Assembly: GCF_026072915.1 (NCBI RefSeq)
Contig: NZ_AP025943.1
Coordinates: 1,612,001-1,676,000, forward strand
DNA length: 64,000 bases
Direction: 5' to 3'
Origin: Akkermansia biwaensis
Lineage (GTDB): Bacteria; Verrucomicrobiota; Verrucomicrobiia; Verrucomicrobiales; Akkermansiaceae
The notes beneath the pieces are model-generated. The model was given only the letters and a program-made list of their open reading frames with translations, had not been told where the DNA came from and did not search any database. The position numbers were made by a program, and so were the translations under genes. Below are positions 47,491-56,238 of this stretch, in pieces. Position 1 is the first letter of the stretch. Each line of letters opens with the position of its first letter.

Positions 47491-50400
47491 TCAGAAGGCC
47501 AGCCTGTAGCCGATGCTTCCGTTGACGCTGCCGGCACGGCTGCGGAAGTCCGCGTTGACGTCCGCAAAGACGGAGCCGGTGTAACCCACCGGAATGGTGA
47601 GGCCCGCGCCTATCTGTACGCCGGTGGCGCCTTCCCGGGCCCCGTTCACGCGGAAGCCGGCTCCCGGCGCGCCGACGGGCGCCAGCGCGGCCGTGGTTTT
47701 CCGGTCGCCCAGGTTCTGGACAACCTGCACCCGCAGTTCACCCAGGCAGGCTCTTCCCATCAGGTTGTCGGAGAGTTCCCCGCGGAGCCTGGCGCCCAGT
47801 CCCACCGTGCCGTAGGTGGAGTCCATGTCGTCCACGCTCATGCCCAGGCCTCCGGTTTCCGTAAAGCCGTCCATCCGGCTCTTGTAAATGGAGCCATTCA
47901 CCAGGGGCTGGAAGACGGAGGTCCTGTTTTCGTTCAGGTACAGGTCATAGGTGCCTTCATAGAACGCGCCGCAGCTGCTGCCGCTGGTACTGCCGTGCAT
48001 GGAGTACATGCCGGTTCCCGCTACGCCCGCCGTGCGGTTCAGGGAGGCGTCATTCCATCCACAGGTGAGAATGAGGTTGTGAGCCCAGCGGCCGGATTGG
48101 AGGCGGAAGAACAGGTTGCCGTAGTAGGAGTCCAGGTCTCCGTTCGCCCTGTAGGCGTCCAGGTCCCCGTAGCTGGCGGAGAAGGCCGCGCCCCAGACGA
48201 AACTGTCGCTGCACGTGACGTCAAACCCGAAGGTGCCGCCCCAGGTGTTGAGCTTGTAGCCTGATTCGTCCCTCCGGTCATCCAGCTTGCGGTAGCCGCC
48301 TTCCCCTTCAATCCAGGCATTGAAGCGGGGCAGGTCGTCGTTGACGTATTGCAGGGAGGCTCCCATTTGCGCGACCCTGTTTCTCAGGTGCAGCACCTGG
48401 TCTTTCAGGGCCCCCTTCTGGGCGGAGTGCAGGGCGGTAATCCCGCTGCCCGCATAGAAGGAGAGGGCGGATTGAATGGTTCCCGCGTCACCGGCGGCCT
48501 GGGCGTTCCCCACGGCATTGAGGAATTCCATCATGGCTGGGCTGATGTTCTGCGGGGCGGAGGTGACGGTCCACAGGCTGTCCACGGCGGCTTTCTGGTT
48601 GTCTGTGGAGGCGTAGTCCTTCAGAGGGCTGTCTCCCAGCTTGGTGAAGCGGACCTGGAAGAGTCTGCCGTCGTCGGAAAGCATTTTACCGATGTCATAG
48701 ACGAGGTTGGCGAAGCCGGCATAAGTCAGGTTCACCATGTCCGCCGTCCAGCTTGTCCCGTCCGCCGTGACCAGTCCGTTTTCCGCATAGAGGGCGTTGA
48801 TGGTGAATTCCGGCAGGATGGCCCAGTCTCCCGCGGCGCCGAGGCCGTAAATGTTGACGTTGATGGACGGTTCCGTCCCGCTGATGCGGATGGAGCCGTT
48901 TTCCGCCTGGATGGCCGCCCAGCCGGAATCGGCGCTGCGGGAAACGGTTTCCGTGCTGACGGTGAGGTCCAGGGATGCGCCGGAGGCCAGGTCCGCCGCC
49001 ACGCCTGTGTTGTTGCCCGTCAATACCAGCTGGACCGCCCTCTGATTGGGATTGCCGCCCAGGTACAGCTTGCCGTTGGAGGCGATGGAGAGCGTGCCGG
49101 CCGTGGTGTTGTTCATCAGGGAAAGGTCCGCCGTGGCGTCCAGGTCGGAGGCTTCCCGGGTGTTGTCCCCTATGGAGATGTTCCTGTAGGCCATGGAACC
49201 GTCCGCGGCCAGGTTCTTGTCCCCCAGGACGAGGTGGCCCCCGGTCCTGGTATGGCTGACGTCCACATTGCCGTTCCCGGAGGAAAGGATGATCTGCGTG
49301 CCTTCCCCCCGGTGGGTGATGACGCCCGTACCGGTGATTTCCCCCTTGAAGGAGTAGGTTTTGCCGTTGCTGGAGGCCAGTTCCAGATGGCCGTCCGCCC
49401 CCAGGTGGAGCGTGCCGTTTTCCTGTTCCTGGTGCAGGCCTTCCAGGGCGATCGTGGAGCCGTCCTGCAGGCGCAGGCCGCCGCCGTCCAGATGGAGCAG
49501 CACGTTTTCTCCCAGATTGCTGCCCGTTGTGAGAACCAGGTTGCAGTTGCCCAGTTTCAGAGTTCCCGCGCCGGTGATGGAGGCGTTGAGCGTCAGGTCT
49601 GAAAGCGTTTCCCTGGAGATGGTGAGCAGGGCTCCCCCGGCCAGGGTGATGGAGCCGGAGCCCGTCAGGTCCGCGGCGGCCAGGGAGGCGGAGTTGAGCG
49701 TCAGCGCCGCGTCCCGTTCCACGTTCAGGGTTCCGGAGATGATGGAGCTTTCCGCCCTGTTCTGCAGGACCAGTTCCCCCTGGTGAACGTCCAGCGCGGA
49801 GGCGGTGATTCTACCGTCAATGGTCAGTTTCCTTTCTCCGTCCTTGACCAGCCGGGCGCTTCCCAGAATGGACCCGGCGTAAGCGGTGTTGCCCGGTTTG
49901 CCCGGTTCTGCGGAGGTTTCATTGAGCAGCGTGATGATTACATCCTTGTCCGTTCCCGTGTTCACGACGGCATCGGATTCCGTCCCGGCCAGGTAGCGGA
50001 TGGCGGTTGCCTTGTCCTCGGGAGCCGTCCCCTGGGGCAGGTCGATGTTCAGCGTTCCGTTGTTGGTGACGCTGGGCGTTGCTCCCAGAGTGGCGGCGGA
50101 GGTGACGTTTTTGACGGCGCCACTGTCAATGATCATGGCGTCCAGATGGCCGAAGGAGATGATTACCCGGCCGTTTTCCGTCCGGGTGATGTCCCAGGCC
50201 ATGCCGTTGTATTCGCTCAGCGTGATGTTGTTGGGGTCTGCATGAAGAGCGGCGTTGGTGATGTGGAAGGCATAGTCTCCGGGAGCGTTCAGCAGGGCCA
50301 CGGCATCAGCCGTCAGCGTCAGGGTGAGTTCTCCCAGCGTAAGGCTGGAACCGGCCGCGTCATTGAACCGGATGATGCCCGTGCCTTCCGCGCCCATGTT

Positions 50401-53307
50401 GGCGGCGGAGAGACGAAGCTGGGTTAATGAGCCGGAGAGGTCCGCATTTCCCGTCAGTCCGGAGATGGTTCCCGTTCCGGTTCCCATGCTGATGGAGTCC
50501 AGCTTGCCTCCGTCCAGGCCGCCCATGTTGATGTCGCCGGTGATGCCGGAAACGGAAACGCTTTTGGCTCCCAGTCCTTCGGTGTTGGCCAGTGTTCCCG
50601 CGGAGATGGATATTTTCCCGGAGACGGTCTGCCCGGCCAGGTCCAGCGTGCCTCCTTCCACCTGGTAGGTTCCGGTTCCGGTGTCTGCGGATTTGAGGGT
50701 GAGGTTGCGGGAAATGCGGATGGTGCCGTTGTTGGTGATGTCCAGGGAGGCTCCCTGGTCTTCGTTAAACCGGAGGGTGGAGCCCTGGTCCACGGCCAGG
50801 GAGGAGACCGTGTTGCCCAGGGCCTTGTCCAGCGTCAGGTCCGAGTTTCCGGTGACCTGCACCTTGTCAAAGTTCTGGAGTGTTCCCAGGAAGCTGGCGG
50901 TATAGTGGTCGAAGACGAGCTTCTTTTCCCCGTTGACAGTGCCGCCCCCCTTGCCGTCAATGGTTCCGGCGTATTTGTCGAATTTGTGCTCGGTTCCGTT
51001 TCCGGTGGTGGCGGCAATGTCCTTCAGGGTGATGGTGGTGCCTCCGTTGATGGTGCCGCTGGTTTTGTTGCCTCCGCACAGGAGCGTCCATGCCCAGTTG
51101 TCTCCATCGGCCTTGCCCAGAATGGCGTTCGTGCCCGTGATGGTCAGGCTGGTTCCCTGGGAGATGGTTCCGTCCGTCTTGTTTCCGGCGTAGATTTCAT
51201 TCATGAACGTTCCGCCGTTGATGTAAAGGGAGGTAGAGCCGGAGATGGTTTTGGCGCCCGTGTAAACACCGCCGAAAATGCGGTGGGAGAAAACGCCGTC
51301 ATTGAACGCCATGGTAATGTCTCCGTTCACGGCGGTGGCGTAGGCTCCCGCCACGGAGGTGCGGTCCGCCTCTCCGGCAGTGAAGGAGGTGTCAAAGTTT
51401 CCTGTGGAGGAGGAGAATTCCAAGTAAATGTCCCCGTGGACGGTTCCGGCGTTAACCGCGCCGAAGACGGTCGATTTGCCGATGGAACCTTCCGCAAAGC
51501 GCAAGTTGATATTCCCGTACAGGTCCCCGGAAGTATGGCCGCCTATCCATCCGTTGTTGGAGACCACTCCCTCTCCAAGCGTTACCCATAGGTCCTGCCG
51601 GTTTTCCGCGGTGCCGTACGCGCCGCTGTTGGCGTGAATGAGTTTGGTGCTTCCCGTTCCGGTTATGTTGGAGATGTTGGAGTTGGTGCTGTTGCGGACA
51701 TTGTACGTGTTGTTGGCTCCCGCCGGCGCTACGGCCGTGGCGCCGGTGTCCGTGGTCCATTCAATCATGCCCGGTTTCAGGGCGGAGGCCCTCCCATGGG
51801 CCAGGTAGATGGCTTCCGGTCCGGTAATGCCGCTGGAGGAGGGGGCGTAGGAGAGGGTGCCGTCCAGCGCCAGATTGGACAGGATGGCGTCCAGCGTGCC
51901 GGAATAGCTGAAGGTGAGGCCGGAGGAATTGGCCCCCGCCGCCGTTTGCGCCTCCCCGATGAGGACATCCCCCAGCCAGATGTAGTAGCCTGCGCTGAGG
52001 CCGTTGGCGTTGTCCCCCGCTACGTAGGCCACGCGGATGGTGTCCGTGTTGGCGGACATGTCCCTGGAGTACAGGATGGCGCTTCCCCACTGGATGTACG
52101 CTTCATTGATGTTCAGCGTGCCGTTGCCCAGGTTCAGGGAGAAGTTGTTGGTGGTGTCCCAGCCTCCCGTACTGCCGTTGCCCAGGCGCAGGGTGAAGTC
52201 CACCGTGTATCCCGCGGAGCCGCCCTGGGATTCCCCCCATGAGTAGGTCAGGGTGCTCGTTCCCGCGTTGTTGAAGTTGATCGTGTTGTTGGAGATGGTG
52301 ACGTTGCTGGCCGTGAATCCCCTGGCCGTGAGCTCCTCCCGGGTGATGGAGGGCGTCTGCCCGAAGTTGACGCCCAGTTCGTGGGAGGCTTTTCTTTCCT
52401 GCCCGGCCGACCGTCCTGCGTAGCCCATGCCCCTGGCCAGGTTCCCCGCCATGAGCAGGTCGCCCTGGGCGTTGGGGTGCAGGCCGTCCGCCGTGGGGTT
52501 GTTGAACATGGTTCTGACTCCGTAGAAGGGGGTGGAGGAGGCCACGTCGATGATGCCCTGGTTGACGTCGATGACCGTAACGCCGTCCTTGTCCCGGCCC
52601 CAGTTTTTGAGGGATTCGTTGTAGTCGGCCACGGCCTGGTGGGTCGCGCTGGAATTGCCGTTGGCGTGCTGGGTCCAGCACGGGATGGAAAGAACGATGA
52701 TTTCCGCGCCGCTATTGGCGGTTTTCATGGCTTCCACCATGGTATCCATGTCTCCAAGCAGGTTTTGCGTGACGGCGGAGAGGCGGTCGTTGAGCGTGCC
52801 GTTGTTGCCGTCGGAGAGAAGGTCGTTGGTACCGACCAGGATGAAGAAGGTGTCGGGGGCGGCGGTTCCGGTGAACGTTTGTCCGGTGTAAGTGCCTCCT
52901 TTTGTTTTTTCCGTGCTCAGGCCCAGCCAGTTGCTGATGTTGGAACCGTTGAAGCGTCCGTAGTTGGCGCCGTCTGCGCGCCCTGCGATTTCATAGGCGC
53001 GGGCGCTTGCCTGGGAGGAATGGGCGTTGTTGAATACGCGGCCGCCGTAAGAGATTCCCGCCGCCACCCCGCCGGAGTAGTTGCCGGTGTTGATCCCCGC
53101 CGTGCTGTAGGAAATGCCGTTGTCCGCGAAGATTTTGTGCAGTGCCCAGCGGTAGGAGCCGCTGTTGACGCCGTGGGTGATGGAGTCCCCCACGTACATG
53201 ACGTTGCCGAGGCTGCCGTCAGATACGGAAGCGGAGGTGGCGAAGGGGCAGAAAACGCAGGAAGCCAGAAGCGCGGCTTTCAGAGAAAAGGGTAACCTTG
53301 GACGCAT
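47491..53307 (-). CDS. Giant autotransporter with N-terminal SGNH hydrolase domain
   Basis: 1938 residues. The signal peptide ends near FATSAS (residue 27). Residues 35-300 are an SGNH/GDSL hydrolase: block I GDSITHG with nucleophile Ser42, block III LVGTNDLL near 157, block V DGLHP near 277. A secreted esterase is expected, for example removing O-acetyl or acyl groups from host glycans (inference). Residues about 310-1640 are a long beta-helix passenger with many G/N/T-rich strand repeats. The last 280 residues or so form an autotransporter beta-barrel ending in GSIGYRLAF, with the C-terminal phenylalanine. There is no PEP-CTERM tail, so it should be secreted by type V transport. The start is fixed by the basic N-terminus (MRPRLPFSLK). 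It shares its promoter-repeat layout with the two PEP-CTERM genes. Confidence 0.9.
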   Translation of the reverse strand: MRPRLPFSLKAALLASCVFCPFATSASVSDGSLGNVMYVGDSITHGVNSGSYRWALHKIFADNGISYSTAGINTGNYSGGVAAGISYGGRVFNNAHSSQASARAYEIAGRADGANYGRFNGSNISNWLGLSTEKTKGGTYTGQTFTGTAAPDTFFILVGTNDLLSDGNNGTLNDRLSAVTQNLLGDMDTMVEAMKTANSGAEIIVLSIPCWTQHANGNSSATHQAVADYNESLKNWGRDKDGVTVIDVNQGIIDVASSTPFYGVRTMFNNPTADGLHPNAQGDLLMAGNLARGMGYAGRSAGQERKASHELGVNFGQTPSITREELTARGFTASNVTISNNTINFNNAGTSTLTYSWGESQGGSAGYTVDFTLRLGNGSTGGWDTTNNFSLNLGNGTLNINEAYIQWGSAILYSRDMSANTDTIRVAYVAGDNANGLSAGYYIWLGDVLIGEAQTAAGANSSGLTFSYSGTLDAILSNLALDGTLSYAPSSSGITGPEAIYLAHGRASALKPGMIEWTTDTGATAVAPAGANNTYNVRNSTNSNISNITGTGSTKLIHANSGAYGTAENRQDLWVTLGEGVVSNNGWIGGHTSGDLYGNINLRFAEGSIGKSTVFGAVNAGTVHGDIYLEFSSSTGNFDTSFTAGEADRTSVAGAYATAVNGDITMAFNDGVFSHRIFGGVYTGAKTISGSTSLYINGGTFMNEIYAGNKTDGTISQGTSLTITGTNAILGKADGDNWAWTLLCGGNKTSGTINGGTTITLKDIAATTGNGTEHKFDKYAGTIDGKGGGTVNGEKKLVFDHYTASFLGTLQNFDKVQVTGNSDLTLDKALGNTVSSLAVDQGSTLRFNEDQGASLDITNNGTIRISRNLTLKSADTGTGTYQVEGGTLDLAGQTVSGKISISAGTLANTEGLGAKSVSVSGITGDINMGGLDGGKLDSISMGTGTGTISGLTGNADLSGSLTQLRLSAANMGAEGTGIIRFNDAAGSSLTLGELTLTLTADAVALLNAPGDYAFHITNAALHADPNNITLSEYNGMAWDITRTENGRVIISFGHLDAMIIDSGAVKNVTSAATLGATPSVTNNGTLNIDLPQGTAPEDKATAIRYLAGTESDAVVNTGTDKDVIITLLNETSAEPGKPGNTAYAGSILGSARLVKDGERKLTIDGRITASALDVHQGELVLQNRAESSIISGTLNVERDAALTLNSASLAAADLTGSGSITLAGGALLTISRETLSDLTLNASITGAGTLKLGNCNLVLTTGSNLGENVLLHLDGGGLRLQDGSTIALEGLHQEQENGTLHLGADGHLELASSNGKTYSFKGEITGTGVITHRGEGTQIILSSGNGNVDVSHTRTGGHLVLGDKNLAADGSMAYRNISIGDNTREASDLDATADLSLMNNTTAGTLSIASNGKLYLGGNPNQRAVQLVLTGNNTGVAADLASGASLDLTVSTETVSRSADSGWAAIQAENGSIRISGTEPSINVNIYGLGAAGDWAILPEFTINALYAENGLVTADGTSWTADMVNLTYAGFANLVYDIGKMLSDDGRLFQVRFTKLGDSPLKDYASTDNQKAAVDSLWTVTSAPQNISPAMMEFLNAVGNAQAAGDAGTIQSALSFYAGSGITALHSAQKGALKDQVLHLRNRVAQMGASLQYVNDDLPRFNAWIEGEGGYRKLDDRRDESGYKLNTWGGTFGFDVTCSDSFVWGAAFSASYGDLDAYRANGDLDSYYGNLFFRLQSGRWAHNLILTCGWNDASLNRTAGVAGTGMYSMHGSTSGSSCGAFYEGTYDLYLNENRTSVFQPLVNGSIYKSRMDGFTETGGLGMSVDDMDSTYGTVGLGARLRGELSDNLMGRACLGELRVQVVQNLGDRKTTAALAPVGAPGAGFRVNGAREGATGVQIGAGLTIPVGYTGSVFADVNADFRSRAGSVNGSIGYRLAF

Positions 53308-53314
53308 ATTTTAT

Positions 53315-53343
53315 GAATATGCGAATTACGAATCCGGCCTCAA
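53315..53343 (-). promoter_or_regulatory. Promoter-like element on an inverted-repeat arm (locus C)
   Basis: On the minus strand: TTGAGG (53343-53338), a 17-bp spacer CCGGATTCGTAATTCGC, then ATATTC. It aligns with loci A and B but has a poorer -35 and would start transcription 1-2 nt before the ATG. Either the message is leaderless or another promoter is used: TTGAAA (53380-53375), an 18-bp gap, TAAGAA (53356-53351), inside the segment. Confidence 0.45.
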
Positions 53344-53507
53344 TCCAAAATTCTTACGTTCAAAGTATTACGAATTTCAATATGTTGAAATGCAGGATAT
53401 TGCGGCACGGCTGGTCTTTTTTTGTGTCATATCTCTTCCTCCTCCATGATCAAGGAACAGAGGCGTTTCCGCTCCGGCCCAGAGGGATGCTGCGGATTCG
53501 TAATCCG
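53322..53507. repeat. 15-bp inverted repeat, one mismatch, bounding 156 bp (candidate inverton C)
   Basis: CGAATTACGAATCCG at 53322-53336 recurs inverted at 53493-53507 as CGGATTCGTAATCCG (14 of 15 match). The outer copy sits 8 bp beyond the cysE stop. Within the segment there is also a dyad TTTCAA-TATG-TTGAAA at 53375-53390. Confidence 0.62.
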
Positions 53508-53514
53508 TTAGTCG

Positions 53515-54342
53515 TCAGTTACAAAGGCACTGGTTCATTTCCAGCGCGGGATTGTCCGGAACGGAGTCGTTGACGATGACGGCCGGAACGCCTGCCACGG
53601 TGGTGTGCGGAGGGACGTCTTCCAGCACGACGGAGCAGGCCGCGATTTTCGCGCATTGGCCGATGGTGACACGGCCCAGAATTTTTGCCCCGGCGCCGAT
53701 CAGAACGCCGGATTCCACGATGGGGTGGCGGTCCCCTTCCTCTTTCCCGGTGCCTCCCAGCGTGACTTCATGCAGGATGGAGACGTTGTCGCGGATGATG
53801 GCGGTTTCCCCTACCACAAAGCTGGTGGCGTGGTCCAGCAGGATGCCACACCCGATGACGGCGGCGGGGTGGATGTCCACGGCAAATACTTCGCTGGCAA
53901 GGCTCTGGAATTGCAGGGCCATGATCGTGCGACCGTGTTTCCACAGCCAGTGGGAAATACGGTAGGTGGTGATGGCGTGGAACCCCTTGTAGAACAGCAG
54001 GGGTTCCAGAGGGGTGCGGCAGGCTGGATCACGGTCCACGATGGCGATGAGGTCGTGGGCGATCTGGCTCAGAATGCTTTCTTCATCCGCCAGGGCTTCC
54101 CTGATGAGGGGCTCGATCAGTTCCCGCGGCATGTCCCGGCGGGAGAGCTTGCGGGCCAGCCGTGCGGAGATGGAGGTGGCCAGGGAGTTGCGGGAGAGGC
54201 AGACGTCGTCCAGAATACCGCGCATGGCGGGTTCCTCGTCCGCCGCCTCACGGGCGCATTCCTCCACCCATTCCCAGACGCCGTTGATAACGCATAGGCA
54301 GTTGGTGCATTGCCGGAGTTTGGTTCGTTTCAAGCTGGTCAT
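53515..54342 (-). CDS. cysE: Serine O-acetyltransferase
   Basis: Acetylates serine with acetyl-CoA, the committed step of cysteine synthesis. 275 residues. The N-terminal helical domain (about 1-150) is followed by a left-handed beta-helix of hexapeptide repeats (DIHPAAVIGCGILLDHATSF then VVGETAIIRDNVSILHEVTL). The catalytic His-Asp pair is in this block, and GVLIGAGAKILGRVTIGQCA closes the coils. The family C-terminal tail is AGVPAVIVN... and ends in NQCLCN. It ends 8 bp from an arm of inverted repeat C. Confidence 0.94.
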   Translation of the reverse strand: MTSLKRTKLRQCTNCLCVINGVWEWVEECAREAADEEPAMRGILDDVCLSRNSLATSISARLARKLSRRDMPRELIEPLIREALADEESILSQIAHDLIAIVDRDPACRTPLEPLLFYKGFHAITTYRISHWLWKHGRTIMALQFQSLASEVFAVDIHPAAVIGCGILLDHATSFVVGETAIIRDNVSILHEVTLGGTGKEEGDRHPIVESGVLIGAGAKILGRVTIGQCAKIAACSVVLEDVPPHTTVAGVPAVIVNDSVPDNPALEMNQCLCN

Positions 54343-54474
54343 GAGTGGACGGAGATGGTAGACAAAAAGGAAGGGCCTCCCGCAAATGGGCGGCCTCTCC
54401 CTTATGAGTACCAGAGTGCGGCGGCGTTGAGAACAGGAAAGTATGTCCTATGCCTCCCGGAGGGGACATGCCCG

Positions 54475-54939
54475 TCAGCCGAAGATGGCGTGGACGATGT
54501 TCATGAACCATGCGTCTATGGACCAGGGGCCGGGACCAGTCAGCAGAAGGGCCAGCGCCGCTCCGGCGTAAAGCACATGGAATTCAATTCCTTCCCCCGC
54601 CTTTTTGCCGGACCAGTTGGCAAAGTAGCCGTTTTTGAGGTGCTTGGTCATGGCGACGATCATCATGATCATGACTCCCAGCGCAGCCACCCGCGTGAAT
54701 AGCCCCAGGGCCAGGCAGATGGGGGCGCAGAATTCCGTGAGCATGGCCACCTTGGTGAGGAACGGCGGAATGCCCATTTTTTCCGTAAATGTCCGGTAGG
54801 TTCCGTCCCATCCCGCGCCGCCGAACCAGCCCAGCACTTTCTGGGCGCCGTGGGGCCACAGGATCAGGGCCAGAGTGAGGCGGAGGACCAGCAGGCCCCA
54901 GCCTGCCGCGGCGATGGTGATGGAATCAATGCTGTTCAT
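54475..54939 (-). CDS. DoxX family membrane protein
   Basis: 154 residues with four predicted transmembrane helices. Family features include the first helix GLLVLRLTLALILWPHGAQK followed by VLGWFGGAGW, and LTEFCAPICLALGLFTRVAA. DoxX-type proteins are inner-membrane proteins associated with quinone redox or thiosulfate-related functions; the exact role here is unknown. It lies downstream of the alpha-alpha-toroid gene terminator and upstream of cysE on the same strand, without tight coupling. Confidence 0.88.
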   Translation of the reverse strand: MNSIDSITIAAAGWGLLVLRLTLALILWPHGAQKVLGWFGGAGWDGTYRTFTEKMGIPPFLTKVAMLTEFCAPICLALGLFTRVAALGVMIMMIVAMTKHLKNGYFANWSGKKAGEGIEFHVLYAGAALALLLTGPGPWSIDAWFMNIVHAIFG

Positions 54940-55005
54940 GAAAGGGGAATGATTCAGTAAAGACCCTTTTGTCGTTTTAGGCGTTCATTTCCAGAAATGA
55001 AAAAG

Positions 55006-55032
55006 GCCGGAAGGAATGGAATTCCTCCCGGC
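55006..55032 (-). terminator. Terminator of the toroid-protein operon
   Basis: GCCGG-A-AGGAAT and ATTCCT-C-CCGGC form an 11-bp stem with one mismatch. On the minus strand it is followed by CTTTTTC. It lies 22 bp beyond the stop at 55055. Confidence 0.8.
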
Positions 55033-55054
55033 TCTTGAAACCGTCAATGGCCGC

Positions 55055-56233
55055 CTATTTGGGTATGGAGTGGTAGAGCTGCTCCAGGGAAAGGACGCAG
55101 TATGCCGTGACCAGGACAGGATCCGCCTCCCACCAGCGGTTGTTGGTGTTCACCCAGGAGCCGTCGCTTTTCTGGATGGAGATGAGCTTGTTGGCCAGTT
55201 CGTCACGCCAGTCCACCTTGCGGCCGTCTTCCAGGGTCAGGTAGTCGATGCCCAGAGCGCTGAGGGCCTTGGACATGGCCTGGTAGTAGTAGTAAAGGCC
55301 CTGGACGCCCATGCCGGGGTTTTCATCCAGGTTATAGCTGTTTTCCAGCCATTTGAGGGCCAGCTTGACGCGGGGGTCGTTTTTGTCCACGTTGGCGTAA
55401 ATGAGGGACTGCATGCCCGCATAGGTCATGCTGCCGTAGGCCTTGGGCGGTTCCGCCTTGTCAAAGGCGGCGCTTTTCGCATCCTTGGCGCTTGCTACGC
55501 CGGGGCGGTACACGAAGCCGCCGAGCTGGGATTTGTCATCCGATACCCAGGGTTCCTTGTTGACGGCGGGATTTTGCTGGCAGCGGTTGATGAATTCCGT
55601 GGCCGCGTTCCAGTCCAGGTCGGGCTGTTCGCCGTATTTGCCGTCCTTGGCGAGTTTCTGGGAGTAGTAGATGGCTTCCAGAGCCAGGGAGGTGTTGGAG
55701 AGGTCCGCAATGGGGGGAGCCTTTTTGTCCCCGTAGCCGATGCCGCCGTTGTAGGGGTTGTCCGGAGCGAAGTGGTTCTGCTGCTTGATGAGGTAGGCGC
55801 GCGCCTTGAGGATGGCGGGGGCGTATTCCTCCTTGTTGGCGGCCAGCAGGGCCATCATGCACACGGCCGTGTTGTAGGAGGACATGCCGCGGTTGAAGAT
55901 GGAGCCGTCTTCTTTCTGGGATTTCAGGATGAAGTCGTATCCCTTCCGGATGTATTCCGGGAGGGGCTTGCCCTGGTTTTCCGGATCGCGCATGTAGGCG
56001 GTGACCGCCAGGGCCGTCAGGGCCGGGTAGGAGGGCTGGGCCCAGTAGCCTTCCGGGTTCTGCTTGCTTTTCAGGTATTCGTTCCCCTTTTCAATGGCGC
56101 GCAGGATTTCCTGCTTGATGGAGGCGTATTTGGCGGAGGCCGCTTCTCCCGGAACTGCCGTGAGGGTGGTTTGCCCCAATGCCGCCGTGCCCAGCGCGGC
56201 GGCCAGAGTTAATGAAAGTGCGGATTTAAACAT
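55055..56233 (-). CDS. Secreted squalene-cyclase-like alpha-alpha toroid protein
   Basis: 392 residues. The signal peptide MFKSALSLTLAAALGTAALG is followed by prenyltransferase/squalene-oxidase-type repeats: KSKQNPEGYWAQPSYPALTA, LKSQKEDGSIFN, and a C-terminal IQKSDGSWVNTNNRWWEADP with a following VLVTAYCVLSLEQL. These build an alpha-alpha barrel. The acidic DXDD catalytic motif of true cyclases is not seen, and export argues against a terpene cyclase; a binding or peptidase-inhibitor-like role is possible. It starts 5 nt after the stop of the YdjY-like gene, so the two form an operon. Confidence 0.8.
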   Translation of the reverse strand: MFKSALSLTLAAALGTAALGQTTLTAVPGEAASAKYASIKQEILRAIEKGNEYLKSKQNPEGYWAQPSYPALTALAVTAYMRDPENQGKPLPEYIRKGYDFILKSQKEDGSIFNRGMSSYNTAVCMMALLAANKEEYAPAILKARAYLIKQQNHFAPDNPYNGGIGYGDKKAPPIADLSNTSLALEAIYYSQKLAKDGKYGEQPDLDWNAATEFINRCQQNPAVNKEPWVSDDKSQLGGFVYRPGVASAKDAKSAAFDKAEPPKAYGSMTYAGMQSLIYANVDKNDPRVKLALKWLENSYNLDENPGMGVQGLYYYYQAMSKALSALGIDYLTLEDGRKVDWRDELANKLISIQKSDGSWVNTNNRWWEADPVLVTAYCVLSLEQLYHSIPK

Positions 56234-56238
56234 GATGG

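Noticed and set aside
54343-54474. Possible terminator between DoxX and cysE
   Set aside because: AAGGG/CCCTT ends are visible but the interior does not pair well enough to support a stem.
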